Source: DASXRA01 sp036506155 (GTDB taxonomy: Bacteria; Actinomycetota; Actinomycetes; Mycobacteriales; Jatrophihabitantaceae). From it: a stretch of 64,000 bases of DNA. Below are positions 35,843 to 45,032 of this stretch, piece by piece; position 1 is the first letter of the stretch, and every line of letters starts with the position of its first letter. The position numbers were made by a program, and so were the translations under genes. Where the stretch lies: contig DASXSF010000115.1 of assembly GCA_036506155.1 (NCBI GenBank), positions 1 to 64,000 on the forward strand, in the 5' to 3' direction. The notes under the pieces are model-generated. The model saw nothing but the letters and a program-made list of their open reading frames with translations, ran no database searches and had not been told where the DNA came from.

Positions 35843-35998
35843 ATGAGCGAGTCCCACTTGGGACGTTCGGGGGGCGGGGAAATGCATGGCTCGGGTTCGG
35901 CCGTGCCGCGGGAGAAGCCATCGAAGGGCCACCGGCGACGGGCGCTCCGCTGCCTGGCCGGGGTTTACGGCCGTCACGTCGTGACGATCCCGCGCTAA
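35843..35998 (+). CDS. 51-residue basic ORF before the LysM gene
   Basis: ATG 35843 follows a strong GGGAGGAGC and the frame runs 51 codons to TAA 35996-35998. The peptide is rich in Gly, Ser, Arg and His (GRSGGGEMHGSGS; RRRALRCLAGVYG) and has no known family. The LysM gene starts 29 bases later, so they may be co-transcribed. The ribosome-binding site is the main support. Confidence 0.35.
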   Translation: MSESHLGRSGGGEMHGSGSAVPREKPSKGHRRRALRCLAGVYGRHVVTIPR

Positions 35999-36027
35999 TA
36001 GTCGGCATAGACCTAAAGGGGGAAGTG

Positions 36028-36840
36028 ATGGACTACCGAGTACAACCCGGCGATACGATGAGCGGCATTGCTCGCAGATTTCACATCACGCTCTCGGCAC
36101 TTGAGGCGGCAAATCCGCAAATTGTCGATCCCAATAGAATCTTCCCGAACGAGCTGATCCACATACCGGTCTCGCCCGCTCCCTCCCATCACCCGACGCC
36201 GGTTCCGCACCACGTCGTGACATATGTCGTACAACCCGGTAACACCAAGAGCGCGATAGCGCTCGCCCACAACGTGAGCCTGGCTGCGCTAGTAGCAGCC
36301 AATCCACAGGTGACCGACCCGGACGTCATCCATCCCGGGGAAATCCTCACCATCCCGGGCGCCAGTCCCAGTACGCCGCATTCACCGACCCATCCGGTTG
36401 CCGCAGGCGGGGCAATCGCAATCGGCGCCGTAACGTATGGCTTGTACAACGGCGGCGGAAACGTACACTCCTGGACTTCACGTGCATGTGACATTCTCCA
36501 CGTGGCGCCGGATCATTGGGTCGTCGGCTATCAGGTGCTGTGCCGGCGGGAATCTTCGGGTCGCGCGAATGCCATCAATGACTGGGACTCCAACGCCCAC
36601 GGTCCCATCCAGGCAGACGGCTATCCGCTGCACTGCTCGAGGGGAGTTGCGCAGTGTATCCCCGACACGTTCGCCGGGAATCACGTCGCGGGCACCAGCA
36701 CAGATATTTACGACCCCGTAGCCAACATCGCGGCTTCGATGCACTATGTGATGAACCGCTATGGTGTTTCCGCCGATGGTTCCGACCTAGCCAGCAAGGT
36801 TCAGCAGGCTGATCCGAACCGTCGCCCTGCCGGGTATTGA
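36028..36840 (+). CDS. double-LysM protein with transglycosylase-like domain
   Basis: 270 residues. LysM 1 is at residues 3-48 (YRVQPGDTMSGIARRFHITL, ALEAANPQIVDPNRIF), LysM 2 at 66-112 (TYVVQPGNTKSAIALAHNVS, NPQVTDPDVIHPGEILTIPG). After a Pro/His linker comes a lysozyme/SLT-like domain (VLCRRESSGRANAINDWDSN, with a possible catalytic Glu; RGVAQCIPDTFAGNHVAGT; NIAASMHYVMNRYG). It should bind and cut peptidoglycan. There is no signal peptide: the first LysM begins at residue 3, which is odd for a chromosomal cell-wall enzyme and resembles phage-type lysins or proteins exported by another route. ATG 36028 follows AAAGGGGGAAG. Confidence 0.75.
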   Translation: MDYRVQPGDTMSGIARRFHITLSALEAANPQIVDPNRIFPNELIHIPVSPAPSHHPTPVPHHVVTYVVQPGNTKSAIALAHNVSLAALVAANPQVTDPDVIHPGEILTIPGASPSTPHSPTHPVAAGGAIAIGAVTYGLYNGGGNVHSWTSRACDILHVAPDHWVVGYQVLCRRESSGRANAINDWDSNAHGPIQADGYPLHCSRGVAQCIPDTFAGNHVAGTSTDIYDPVANIAASMHYVMNRYGVSADGSDLASKVQQADPNRRPAGY

Positions 36841-36905
36841 GCGACCCGAGCCTGACAGCCCGTGTCAGTAGGGATCCATCCCGCGGCGTGGGCGCTCGGA
36901 GGCGG

Positions 36906-39131
36906 TCAGAGATCGACGTGCTGCCTACTGCGCTGATCCACGAGCTGTGCATCGCGCTCAGGTTGAGCAGCCTCGACGTTGAGCTTGGGCAGCCAGTCGA
37001 GCCAGTGCGGCAGGTACCAGTTCCAGCGACCGAGTAGACCCATCACACTGGGCAGCAAGATAGAACGGATGATGGTGGCGTCGATGAGGAGCGCGACTGC
37101 GATCCCGAAGCCCATCTGCTGAAACATGATCAGGTCGCCCTGGGCGAAGCCGGCGAAGACCGCCACGATAATCAGTGCCGCGCCGGTGATGATCCGCGCG
37201 GTTGACGCGACGCCGAATGTGACGGCGTTGGTGGTGTCCTGGGTTCGGTCGTAGCGCTCCCTGATCCGACTGAGCAGAAATATCTGGTAGTCCATGGACA
37301 GGCCGAACAGAACAGAGAACAAGAACAGCGGCACCCAGGCCTCGACGGTGGGTGCGTGTTGGAAGCCGAGCAGGCTGGCGCCTACGCCGTGCTGGAAGAC
37401 CAGCACGAGCAGTCCGTACGCCGCGGCGACAGAGAGCAGATTGAGGACCACGGACGTCGCGGCGATGACGAGCGATCGGAAGACGATGGTCAGCACGACA
37501 AAGGTGAACGCGAGCACGAAAGCGATCACGTACGGGGCTGGCCCGGTGACGGAGTCGAAGTAGTCGATGTTCTCCGACGTTCGGCCGCCGACAAGAACGT
37601 CGGCTCCGGTACCGGCGAATGTTGCCGGGATGATCGCCCCGCGCAGATCGCGCACCGCCGCGATCGCGGGCCTGCCAGACGGGTCGCCGCGCACCGGAAC
37701 GGACAACAGCGCGACCTGGCCGCCGGCGAGGTGGTCAATCCTGCCAGCACCGAAACGCTGATCCGCTGCCAGCGTTGCCTGCAGCCGGTTCAGCGCTACA
37801 GCGACGTTCGGTTGCGTGGCGTGGCTGGCCACGACGATGTCCGCGGGGCTGGCCGTAGTGGACGGGAAGTCGTGCTGCAGGGCGGCGAAGCCCTGCCGGG
37901 ACTCGAATCGATCGGGCAACGCAGTCTCCCCGCTGGTGCCGATGCGCAGCCCCAGAACCGGGGACGCCGCGAGCAGCAGGATGATCACCGGTAGGGCGAG
38001 CCCCAGCCACGGACGGCGCAGCACGGAGCGGACGATCGCCCCCCAGAACCGCCCTTCCGGATTGCTGGCTTCGACCGAGCGGCGACCCACGACCGGCAAC
38101 CGAAGTCGTTCGATGCGATCGCCGAGCATGCCGAGCAGGGCAGGCAACAGAGTCACCGCTGCGATGACGGAAACGACACCTACGAGGATGGCGCCCACCG
38201 CGAGGCTGCGCATGATCGAGTTCGGCACGAGGAACATCCCGAACATCGCGATCACGAAGGTGCTGCCGCTGAACAGAACGGCTCGATTGGCAGTAGCGCC
38301 AGTCGCCGCGATCGCGTCCAGCTTCTCTCGGCCGCGCCCTCGCTCCTCGCGGAAGCGCGAGATCACGAACAGCGAGTAGTCGATCCCCAGCGCCAGACCC
38401 ATACCGGTGAGCATGTTGATCACGAACACCGACAGGCTGAACGCATGGGCAAGTAGCGCCACCCCGCCGAGCGCGACCACGATGGAGAGGATCGCCATAA
38501 ACAATGGCACCAGCCCGGCAACCACTGTCCCGAATACCAGCAGCAGCACGATCAATGCCGCAGGCACCCCGAAGCGGAGCTCGCCGTTGCGCAAGTCTTC
38601 CTGCGAAAGCTGGTTGAAGTCGTGCTGGAGGGTCTGTTTGCCGGTAATCGATGCGGTGAAAGCGGGGTCGTTTGCAGCGCGTACGTCGCCGATGACGTCC
38701 TGGATGCCGTGCTCCTCGTAACTTGGCATATTCATCGCGATCAGCGCAGCATGCCGATCCTGAGACACCAGCGAGCCGCCGCCGTCGAGATAGCTCTGCA
38801 CACTCGCGACGCCTTTCGCGCGGCCGACCTGCGCTGCCAACTGCCCGACGAACGTCCGAAACTGCGGTGCGTCAACGACATAGCGGGACGAACGAATGAC
38901 GACAAGGTCAGTGGTGGAGGCCTGCGCATTCGACGGCAACGCCCGGTCCAGGACGTCGCGGGCACGTAACGACTGCGGATGATTGGTTGGGTTGCCCTCA
39001 CTGGACAGCGCCCCACCGAGCAGCGTCGCGATCGCGACAATCGCCGCAACAGCGGCCACAGCCCACCACGCCAACGTGCGTCCCGGATGCCGGGCACACG
39101 AAAGCGCCAGGGCACGAGTCGAAAACCTCAC
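36906..39131 (-). CDS. MmpL/RND-family transporter
   Basis: 741 residues with the two-repeat RND/MmpL plan: N-terminal helix (RTLAWWAVAAVAAIVAIATL), an outer domain (SSRYVVDAPQFRTFVGQLAA), helices 2-6 (PAALIVLLLVFGTVVAGLVP, GMGLALGIDYSLFVISRFRE with the conserved GxDY proton-relay motif), a second outer domain (ALPDRFESRQGFAALQHDFP), and helices 8-12 with the matching FGLSMDYQIFLLSRIRERYD. The tail is short and cytoplasmic. These proteins export lipids, siderophores or drugs using proton motive force. No lipid-synthesis gene is nearby, so the cargo is unknown. Stop 36906 is 66 bases from the LysM gene's stop, and they converge. Confidence 0.88.
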   Translation of the reverse strand: MRFSTRALALSCARHPGRTLAWWAVAAVAAIVAIATLLGGALSSEGNPTNHPQSLRARDVLDRALPSNAQASTTDLVVIRSSRYVVDAPQFRTFVGQLAAQVGRAKGVASVQSYLDGGGSLVSQDRHAALIAMNMPSYEEHGIQDVIGDVRAANDPAFTASITGKQTLQHDFNQLSQEDLRNGELRFGVPAALIVLLLVFGTVVAGLVPLFMAILSIVVALGGVALLAHAFSLSVFVINMLTGMGLALGIDYSLFVISRFREERGRGREKLDAIAATGATANRAVLFSGSTFVIAMFGMFLVPNSIMRSLAVGAILVGVVSVIAAVTLLPALLGMLGDRIERLRLPVVGRRSVEASNPEGRFWGAIVRSVLRRPWLGLALPVIILLLAASPVLGLRIGTSGETALPDRFESRQGFAALQHDFPSTTASPADIVVASHATQPNVAVALNRLQATLAADQRFGAGRIDHLAGGQVALLSVPVRGDPSGRPAIAAVRDLRGAIIPATFAGTGADVLVGGRTSENIDYFDSVTGPAPYVIAFVLAFTFVVLTIVFRSLVIAATSVVLNLLSVAAAYGLLVLVFQHGVGASLLGFQHAPTVEAWVPLFLFSVLFGLSMDYQIFLLSRIRERYDRTQDTTNAVTFGVASTARIITGAALIIVAVFAGFAQGDLIMFQQMGFGIAVALLIDATIIRSILLPSVMGLLGRWNWYLPHWLDWLPKLNVEAAQPERDAQLVDQRSRQHVDL

Positions 39132-39418
39132 GACGCCGCTCCCTTACCGCTTACTGCTGGATGCAGCTCCCCTGCGACGATAGGACAGCACAGGCCAAGA
39201 TCGCTGACCTTTATTTTGCGCCGGCTACCGGGTGATCAGGACGGCGCGGTTCGCGCAAGTCGCCGCACACCGTGAACCTCGCCTCGCCACGCCGTGCGAT
39301 TCCTGATCTTCCGCAAGCTCCGCGCATGACAGCGAGATCGGGACGTGCCGAGCTGACCGACCCGGAAGGACCGGCGGACTCCTTGTCCACCGCGGCGGCC
39401 GCGGCCATGCTCGACGGT

Positions 39419-39883
39419 ATGAGGCTCACTCTCAGCAGCTCGGCATTCCCCGACGGGGAGCCGATACCCGCTCGGTTCGATCACGCGCACGGCGACGTCT
39501 CGCCACCGCTGTCCTGGGAAGGTGTGCCGGAGGGGACGGTCGAACTGGTCTTGCTCGTCGACGACCCCGACGCGCCGATCGAGGGCAGCTTCGTGCACTG
39601 GGTGCTCTTCGGCCTGGCCCCGACCCGGACCGAGCTAGCTGAGGCCGAACACGCCGCCGAGGCTCGCCACGGCGTCAACGGATTCGGCCGGCCCGGCTAT
39701 CTCGGCCCGGCCCCGCCGGCCGGGCACGGAGCTCATCGCTATGTCTTCCGGCTGCTGGCTCTCGACCAGCCACTCGACATCGACGGCCAGCCGAGCTACG
39801 CAGAGGTCGGCAAGGCAGCGACAGGTCACGTTCTCGCCGAGACCCGACTTGTCGGTACCTACGAGACCCCGTCCCCTGGTTGA
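39419..39883 (+). CDS. PEBP/YbhB-family protein
   Basis: About 154 residues of the phosphatidylethanolamine-binding-protein (Raf kinase inhibitor-like) family: LTLSSSAFPDGEPIPARFDH at the start, LSWEGVPEGTVELVLLVDDP with the DPDAP ligand loop, GSFVHWVLFGLAPTRTEL, YLGPAPPAGHGAHRYVFRLL and LAETRLVGTYETP. All ligand-site residues (DPDAP, HW, GHGAHRY) are present. Bacterial members have no agreed role. An ATG at 39407 is also possible. It is divergent from the MmpL gene and followed by the flavoprotein gene. Confidence 0.85.
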   Translation: MRLTLSSSAFPDGEPIPARFDHAHGDVSPPLSWEGVPEGTVELVLLVDDPDAPIEGSFVHWVLFGLAPTRTELAEAEHAAEARHGVNGFGRPGYLGPAPPAGHGAHRYVFRLLALDQPLDIDGQPSYAEVGKAATGHVLAETRLVGTYETPSPG

Positions 39884-39992
39884 GGAGGCTTGCCATCCCG
39901 CCGCGCCCTGGATCGCGCGCGGCCACATGTCGGTCCCCATTTGGCCGGAGGGCCAGCACCATCCAGCGCCGTCACGCTGAGCGGAGGCAACC

Positions 39993-41135
39993 ATGCGAGT
40001 GTTGGTCTTGGGCGCCGGCTTCGGCGGCCTGGAGCTGACGACCCGGCTGTCGGAGGAGCTGGGCGATAACCTCGACATCGTCCTGATCGATCAGTCCGAC
40101 AGCTTCGTGTTCGGCTACTCCAAGCTGGACGTGATGTTCGGGCGCACCACTGCCGAGGCGGTACGCCATCCGTACCGCGACATGATCAAGCCGGGCGTGC
40201 GGTTCGTGGAGACACGGGTTCGCGCCATCGACCCGGAGCGGCGGCGTGTCGATTCGGACGCCGGGACGTTCGAAGCCGACGTGATGGTCGTTGCGCTCGG
40301 TGCTGATCTGTACGCGTCGGCGACCCCAGGCATGATCGAGACAGGTCACGAGTTCTACACCGTGGCCGGGGCCTTCGCCGCTCGAGACGTGCTGGACCAA
40401 TTCGACGGGGGGCGAGTGATCGTTGCGGTTACGTCCACACCGTTCAAGTGCCCGCCCGCCCCGAGCGAGACCGCGCTGCTCGTCCACGACTACCTGGTGC
40501 GGCGCGGGCTGCGCGGTGGCAGCGAGATCGCGCTGGTCATGCCACTGAACGCCCCGATTCCGCCGTCCCCGGCGGCGTCGAACGCGTTGCTCGAGGCTTT
40601 CGCCGAGCGCGGCATCGCCTGGTACCCCCAGCGGCTCGTGCAGGCGCTCGACCCGCAACGGCGGGTGGCGGTCCTTGGCGATGGCGACGAGATGCCCTTC
40701 GACCTGTTCCTCGGCATCCCGGTGCATCGGGTGCCTCAGGTCGTGCTGGAGTCCGGAATGTGCATAGACGGCTGGATTCCCGTCAACCCGCTCACCCTCG
40801 AAACGGCGTTTTCCAACGTTTATGCAGTCGGTGACGTGACGAGCGTCGGCACGCCTAAAGCCGGTGTCTTCGCCGAGGGACAGGCGGCGGTGGTGGCCGA
40901 CGAGATCATCGCCCGATATCGGGAACGGGACACGCCAACCCGCTACGGCGGTCGCGGAATCTGCTACGTCGAGTTTGGGCACAACCAAGTGGGCCGCGTG
41001 GATGTCACGTTCCGAGCGGGGGAACGCCCGAGCGGGCAGTTCGACGAACCGTCCGTGATGTTTGCCGCGGACAAGGCCGAATTCGGTTCGAGCCGCATCC
41101 GACGCTGGTTCGGGCGTCAGTGGACCAGCGAGTAA
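39993..41135 (+). CDS. FAD-dependent NAD(P)H/sulfide:quinone oxidoreductase-like protein
   Basis: 380 residues. The N-terminal FAD site is VLVLGAGFGGLELTTRLSEE; VVALGADLYASATPGM follows; the second FAD motif is NVYAVGDVTSVGTPKAGVFA. TPFKCPPAPSETALL, with a single Cys, is typical of the SQR/FCSD-like branch. Two more Cys that true sulfide:quinone reductases need are not clearly in place, so a type-II NADH dehydrogenase-like or other membrane-associated role is as likely. It starts at ATG 39993 after GCGGAGG (39981-39987) and stands between the PEBP gene and the converging frameshifted esterase. Confidence 0.78.
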   Translation: MRVLVLGAGFGGLELTTRLSEELGDNLDIVLIDQSDSFVFGYSKLDVMFGRTTAEAVRHPYRDMIKPGVRFVETRVRAIDPERRRVDSDAGTFEADVMVVALGADLYASATPGMIETGHEFYTVAGAFAARDVLDQFDGGRVIVAVTSTPFKCPPAPSETALLVHDYLVRRGLRGGSEIALVMPLNAPIPPSPAASNALLEAFAERGIAWYPQRLVQALDPQRRVAVLGDGDEMPFDLFLGIPVHRVPQVVLESGMCIDGWIPVNPLTLETAFSNVYAVGDVTSVGTPKAGVFAEGQAAVVADEIIARYRERDTPTRYGGRGICYVEFGHNQVGRVDVTFRAGERPSGQFDEPSVMFAADKAEFGSSRIRRWFGRQWTSE

Positions 41136-41180
41136 TCGGCGCACGACACGATGCCTGCGGGCAGCACGACTTCACCGCGA

Positions 41181-42145
41181 TCACCCCGCCGCGACGTCGG
41201 ATGACGCCCAGTGCGCGCCCCGCAGCGTGCTTGCGGCATCCCGTTGCCAGGCCACGGCCGGGGCCAGGTGCGGGTGAGCATGGCGCTACCGTGCAGTGCA
41301 CCAGGGTGCCGGATCGCCCGCGCCGGGACACCGGCGGCGTTGAGCCGGGCTGCGTAACGCTCGCCGTCAGAGCGCAGCGGGTCGTATTCGGCAGTGAAGA
41401 TGACCGCGGGCGGCAAGCCGCGCAGATCGTCGGCGAGCAACGGTGATGCCAGCGGGTGTTTAGCGTGCCTCGGGTCGGCGAGGTATCGGGTCACGGCCAC
41501 GTCGAGTTCACCCGACAGGTCCTGTCCGGCGACGGTGGCCGCGGTGTGCCGGGACGTCGCCAGGGTGAGGTCGAGCGCGGGAACCTCCAGCAACTGGAAG
41601 CAAAGCTCGGGGCCACCCCGGTCGCGCGCCTTGATGGCGAGTGCCGCGGCGAGGTTCCCACCGGCCGACGAGCCGCCGACCGAGATGGTGTCCGCGTCGA
41701 TGCGCAGCCTGTCTGCGTGCTCGCTGATCCACTGCAACGCGGCGTACGCATCGTTCAGCCCGGTGGGGAACTGGTGTTCCGGTGCGAGTCGGTAGCCGAC
41801 GGCGACGACGACGACGTGACCCTGGATGCAGCGTTGGCGGCAGATCGCGTCACAAATGCGGTCGTCGATCGAGCCCTGCCACCAGCCGCCGCCGTGCAGC
41901 GCGATGTGCGCGGGCAGCGCGGGTTCGTCGCCGGGGCGGTAGATCCGGCATCGGATCTTGCCGTCGTCGACTGCCACGATGTGGTCGGTGACCGAGTGCA
42001 CCTCCGGGCCGGGGCGGCTGAAGCGAAGGAAGTTAAGGTCGATGAGAAGCCTCATGTAGCGGCGTTGCTCTGCGACATCGAGGTGGTTGAGGAGCTCGCC
42101 GGCGTTGGCGTCGATGAACTGTTGGACGGCGGGGTCGAGTCTCAT
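41181..42145 (-). pseudogene. HSL-type alpha/beta-hydrolase (esterase), single-base frameshift near the end
   Basis: Paralogue of the intact esterase at 47796. It has the oxyanion motif ALHGGGWWQGS, nucleophile ISVGGSSAGGNLAAA, the Asp region ...AEYDPLRSDGERYA, and His in HPGALHGSAMLTRTW. After that Trp the frame leaves the family; adding one base in the CCCC run (41260-41263 on the plus strand) restores PAVAWQRDAASTLRGAHWAS and a stop at 41181, matching the paralogue's end. So probably a sequencing slip or a very recent loss of the last 20 residues. ATG 42145 overlaps the stop of the ATPase gene (TGATG), making this the last gene of the peptide-import operon. Confidence 0.82.
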
Positions 42146-43149
42146 CAAGCGGGGGTCCTCGCGGGTTGTGGGGTCCGGACACAGGCAGGTGGTTCGGGCG
42201 CCGGGTCGGCGGTGAGCTCGCCGTAGCGGTGGCAGGCGACCGAGCCGTCCGGGGTGTCATGCACGACGAGAGGTTCGGCGCACCGGTCGATCGCGTGCGG
42301 GCATCGGGTGCGGAACGGGCACCCCCCGTCGGTCGACGCGGCGACGTCGATCGCCGAGACGTCGGCTGGGCGCCGGCGGCGCTGCTCGGCCGGGTCGGGC
42401 ACCGGCGCGGCGGCAAGAAGTGCCTGCGTGTAAGGGTGATCGGGGTGGTCGCAGACACGCGCGGCTGGACCCGTTTCCATCAGCTTGCCGCGGTACAGCA
42501 CAGCGACCCGGTCGGAGACGTGCCGCACGACGGCGAGGTCGTGGCTGATGAACAGGTAGCTGAGCCCGAGTTCGCGCTGCAGGCGACGGAGCAGGTTGAG
42601 GATCTGCGCCTGGATGGACAGGTCCAACGCACTGACAGCCTCGTCGCACACCACCAGGCGGGGCGAAAGCATCAGGGCGCGGGCGATGGCGATGCGCTGC
42701 ATCTGCCCGCCGGAGAATTGGGCCGGGTATTGCGACGCCGCGTCGTCGGCGAGCCCTACCCGTTCCAACGCCGCGGCAACTTCGGCGCGGCGCTGCCTGC
42801 GGTTCATCGAGCGGTGGGCAAGCAGCGGCTCTTCGAGCGTTTGGCCGATCGTGCGGACCGGGTTGAGCGAGCCGTGGGGATCCTGAAACACCACCTGGAT
42901 GTCCTGGGTCAGCGCCCGCGGCCGGGTCGCGGTGATGTCCAGGCCGCCGAACGTGATCATGCCCGCCGTGGGCGACACCAGCCCGAGCACCGCGTTGCCC
43001 AGTGTGGTCTTGCCGGAGCCGCTCTCGCCGACGACGCTGAGCGTCTCGCCCGCGGCAATGTCGAGGTCGAGGCCGTCGAGTGCCGTGATCGACCGCCGGC
43101 CTTGCCGATAGGTCACGGTCAGGCCGCGGATCTCCAGCAATCCGCTCAT
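42145..43149 (-). CDS. oligopeptide ABC transporter ATP-binding protein (DppF/OppF type)
   Basis: 334 residues. Walker A GESGSGKTTLGNAV, Q-loop VVFQDPHGSLNP, signature FSGGQMQRIAIARALM, Walker B LVVCDEAVSALD, and the oligopeptide-type C-terminal Cys region (GCPFRTRCPHAIDRC) of DppF/OppF ATPases. It pairs with the ATPase half of the fused upstream protein. Start and stop overlap its neighbours by ATGA/TGATG, so it belongs to a translationally coupled operon. Expected cargo class: peptides, oligosaccharides or nickel; the esterases on both sides argue for an ester-containing compound. Confidence 0.9.
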   Translation of the reverse strand: MSGLLEIRGLTVTYRQGRRSITALDGLDLDIAAGETLSVVGESGSGKTTLGNAVLGLVSPTAGMITFGGLDITATRPRALTQDIQVVFQDPHGSLNPVRTIGQTLEEPLLAHRSMNRRQRRAEVAAALERVGLADDAASQYPAQFSGGQMQRIAIARALMLSPRLVVCDEAVSALDLSIQAQILNLLRRLQRELGLSYLFISHDLAVVRHVSDRVAVLYRGKLMETGPAARVCDHPDHPYTQALLAAAPVPDPAEQRRRRPADVSAIDVAASTDGGCPFRTRCPHAIDRCAEPLVVHDTPDGSVACHRYGELTADPAPEPPACVRTPQPARTPA

Positions 43150-45032
43150 GTGTGGACGTCCTCAGCTCGGATGCACCGCGACAGGTGTCCTCGCGTGGTG
43201 GTGGTGAGCGGGATTGGCCTTTCGGCGCAGGCGAATTCGGCAAGTGCACATCGGGGCTGGAAGTGGCAGCCGGTCGGCCAGTCGCCAGGGCGCGGCACGC
43301 TGCCGCCGATCGAAGGCAGTGCCCGGCCGGCGGGCGCCCGGTGCGGGTTGGCCGCGAGCAGCGCGGCGGTGTAGGGGTGGCGTGGCGCTGCGCACAGTTC
43401 GTCGACCGTCGCCGTCTCGATGACCTCACCGGCGTACATGACGAGGGCGCGGTCGCACACGTCGGCGAGCACTCCCCAGTCATGCGTGATGAGCAGGACG
43501 GCCATGCCGAGGCGGCGCTGCAGGTCGCGCAGCAACGTGAGGATCTCGGCCTGCACCGTGACGTCCAGTGCGGTAGTCGGTTCGTCGGCGATCAGCACCC
43601 CCGGTTCGGCAGCCAGGGCCATGGCGATGCAGACTCGCTGTGCCATGCCGCCGGACAGCTCGCCCGGGCGGCGCCCCAACACACCGGCCGGATCCGGCAG
43701 TCGCACGAGTCGCAGGAGCCGTTCGGCCTCGGCGTCCGCCTTGCGGCGCGGCTGCGACCGGTGCCGCCGGATGACCTCCCGCAGTTGGCTGCCGACGGTG
43801 AACGTCGGATCCAGGCTGCCCGTCGGGTTCTGCGAGATCAACGCGATGCCCGCGCCACGGACCCTGCTTAGGTCCTTCTCGCGGATTGCGGTCAGGTCCT
43901 TACCGTCGAAGACGATGCTGCCGGCCGCGACCTCACCACCCGCCGGGAGCAGCCCGAGGACGGCCTTCGCCGTGATGGTCTTGCCGCAGCCTGATTCGCC
44001 GACGATGCCCACCGTCTCACCAGGGGCGATCTCGAAGCTGACGTCCCGCACGACCGTGGCCCCGCCGATCGTCACGGTGAGCCCACATAGCGACAGGGCA
44101 GCGGGTGTCGGTTCGGGATCAGGCACGCGCCGCCGCGGGCGATGTCCCAGCAACGGGGCCGCCGACACGGCCCGGCCCATCGTCGCGTCGCGCGCCGCGT
44201 CCCCGATAAGGCCGAAGGCAATCACGGTCAGCACCAATGCGCCGCCGGTCGGCACGAGCAGCCAGGAGTCCTGGCTCATCACGTTGGACGCCTCGCCGAC
44301 CATGTTTCCCCAGCTGGGGCCACGCGTCTCGGGCCGGGTCAGGCCGAGGAACGACAGGCCGCTCTCGGCGAGCAGTGCGGTCGCGCAGAACAGGGACGTC
44401 TGCACGATGATGGGGCCGGCGATGCGCGGCAGTACGTGCCGGCGCAGGATCGCGGGCGTGCCGAGTCCGGACAGCCTGGCTGCTTTGACGTACAGCTGGT
44501 CACGGGTCGCGAGCGTCGAGCCGCGCACGATACGCAACAGCGTCGGGCAGCCGATCACGCCCAGCGCGACCATCGTGGCGATGTCGTTTCCGGGGAACAC
44601 CGCAACCACCATCAGCAGCACGACGATCCCCGGCACGGCGAGAAGCAGGTCGGCGAACCGCACGACGATGCGGTCGAGCCAGTGGCCCCGGTAGCCCGCG
44701 GCGAGACCGAGCGGCACGCCGATAGCCAGGAAAACGGCGGTCGCCACGGCAACATCGAGTAGCGTCACCCGGGCGCCGAAGACCAGCCGACTGAACACGT
44801 CCCGACCGAGCCGGTCGGTGCCCAGCCAGTGCGTGCCCGACGGCCCGGCGAGCACGTGCGAAAGGTCCTGCTCCCCCGCGTCGTGCGGTGCGACGACGCC
44901 GGCGGCGGCTGCGGCGATCACAAGCGTCGCCAGGTAAAGCGCCGCGACGCAGGCCGCGGGATAGCGCCAGAACGCCCGCCGCCGGGTAGCCGGCCGGCGC
45001 AGCGGCATGCCGGTCACGGCGACGGCCGTCAT
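43146..45032 (-). CDS. fused permease-ATPase of an oligopeptide-type ABC importer (DppC-DppD)
   Basis: 628 residues. Residues 1-285 are a DppC-type permease (PAACVAALYLATLVIAAAAA; HWLGTDRLGRDVFSRLVFGA; the EAA-like cytoplasmic loop AARLSGLGTPAILRRHVLPR). Residues 310-628 are a DppD-type ATPase (Walker A GIVGESGCGKTITAKAVLGL, Q-loop LISQNPTGSLDP, signature ELSGGMAQRVCIAMAL, Walker B GVLIADEPTTALDV, Cys-rich end CHFQPRCALAEFACAERP). Such permease/ATPase fusions occur in actinobacteria. ATG 45032 overlaps the upstream permease stop (ATGA); the stop overlaps the next ATPase start. Confidence 0.9.
   Translation of the reverse strand: MTAVAVTGMPLRRPATRRRAFWRYPAACVAALYLATLVIAAAAAGVVAPHDAGEQDLSHVLAGPSGTHWLGTDRLGRDVFSRLVFGARVTLLDVAVATAVFLAIGVPLGLAAGYRGHWLDRIVVRFADLLLAVPGIVVLLMVVAVFPGNDIATMVALGVIGCPTLLRIVRGSTLATRDQLYVKAARLSGLGTPAILRRHVLPRIAGPIIVQTSLFCATALLAESGLSFLGLTRPETRGPSWGNMVGEASNVMSQDSWLLVPTGGALVLTVIAFGLIGDAARDATMGRAVSAAPLLGHRPRRRVPDPEPTPAALSLCGLTVTIGGATVVRDVSFEIAPGETVGIVGESGCGKTITAKAVLGLLPAGGEVAAGSIVFDGKDLTAIREKDLSRVRGAGIALISQNPTGSLDPTFTVGSQLREVIRRHRSQPRRKADAEAERLLRLVRLPDPAGVLGRRPGELSGGMAQRVCIAMALAAEPGVLIADEPTTALDVTVQAEILTLLRDLQRRLGMAVLLITHDWGVLADVCDRALVMYAGEVIETATVDELCAAPRHPYTAALLAANPHRAPAGRALPSIGGSVPRPGDWPTGCHFQPRCALAEFACAERPIPLTTTTRGHLSRCIRAEDVHT

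Noticed and set aside
36028..36840. LysM/lysozyme gene as part of a prophage
   Set aside because: No integrase, portal, terminase, capsid or tail gene is nearby, and neighbours are ordinary chromosomal genes.
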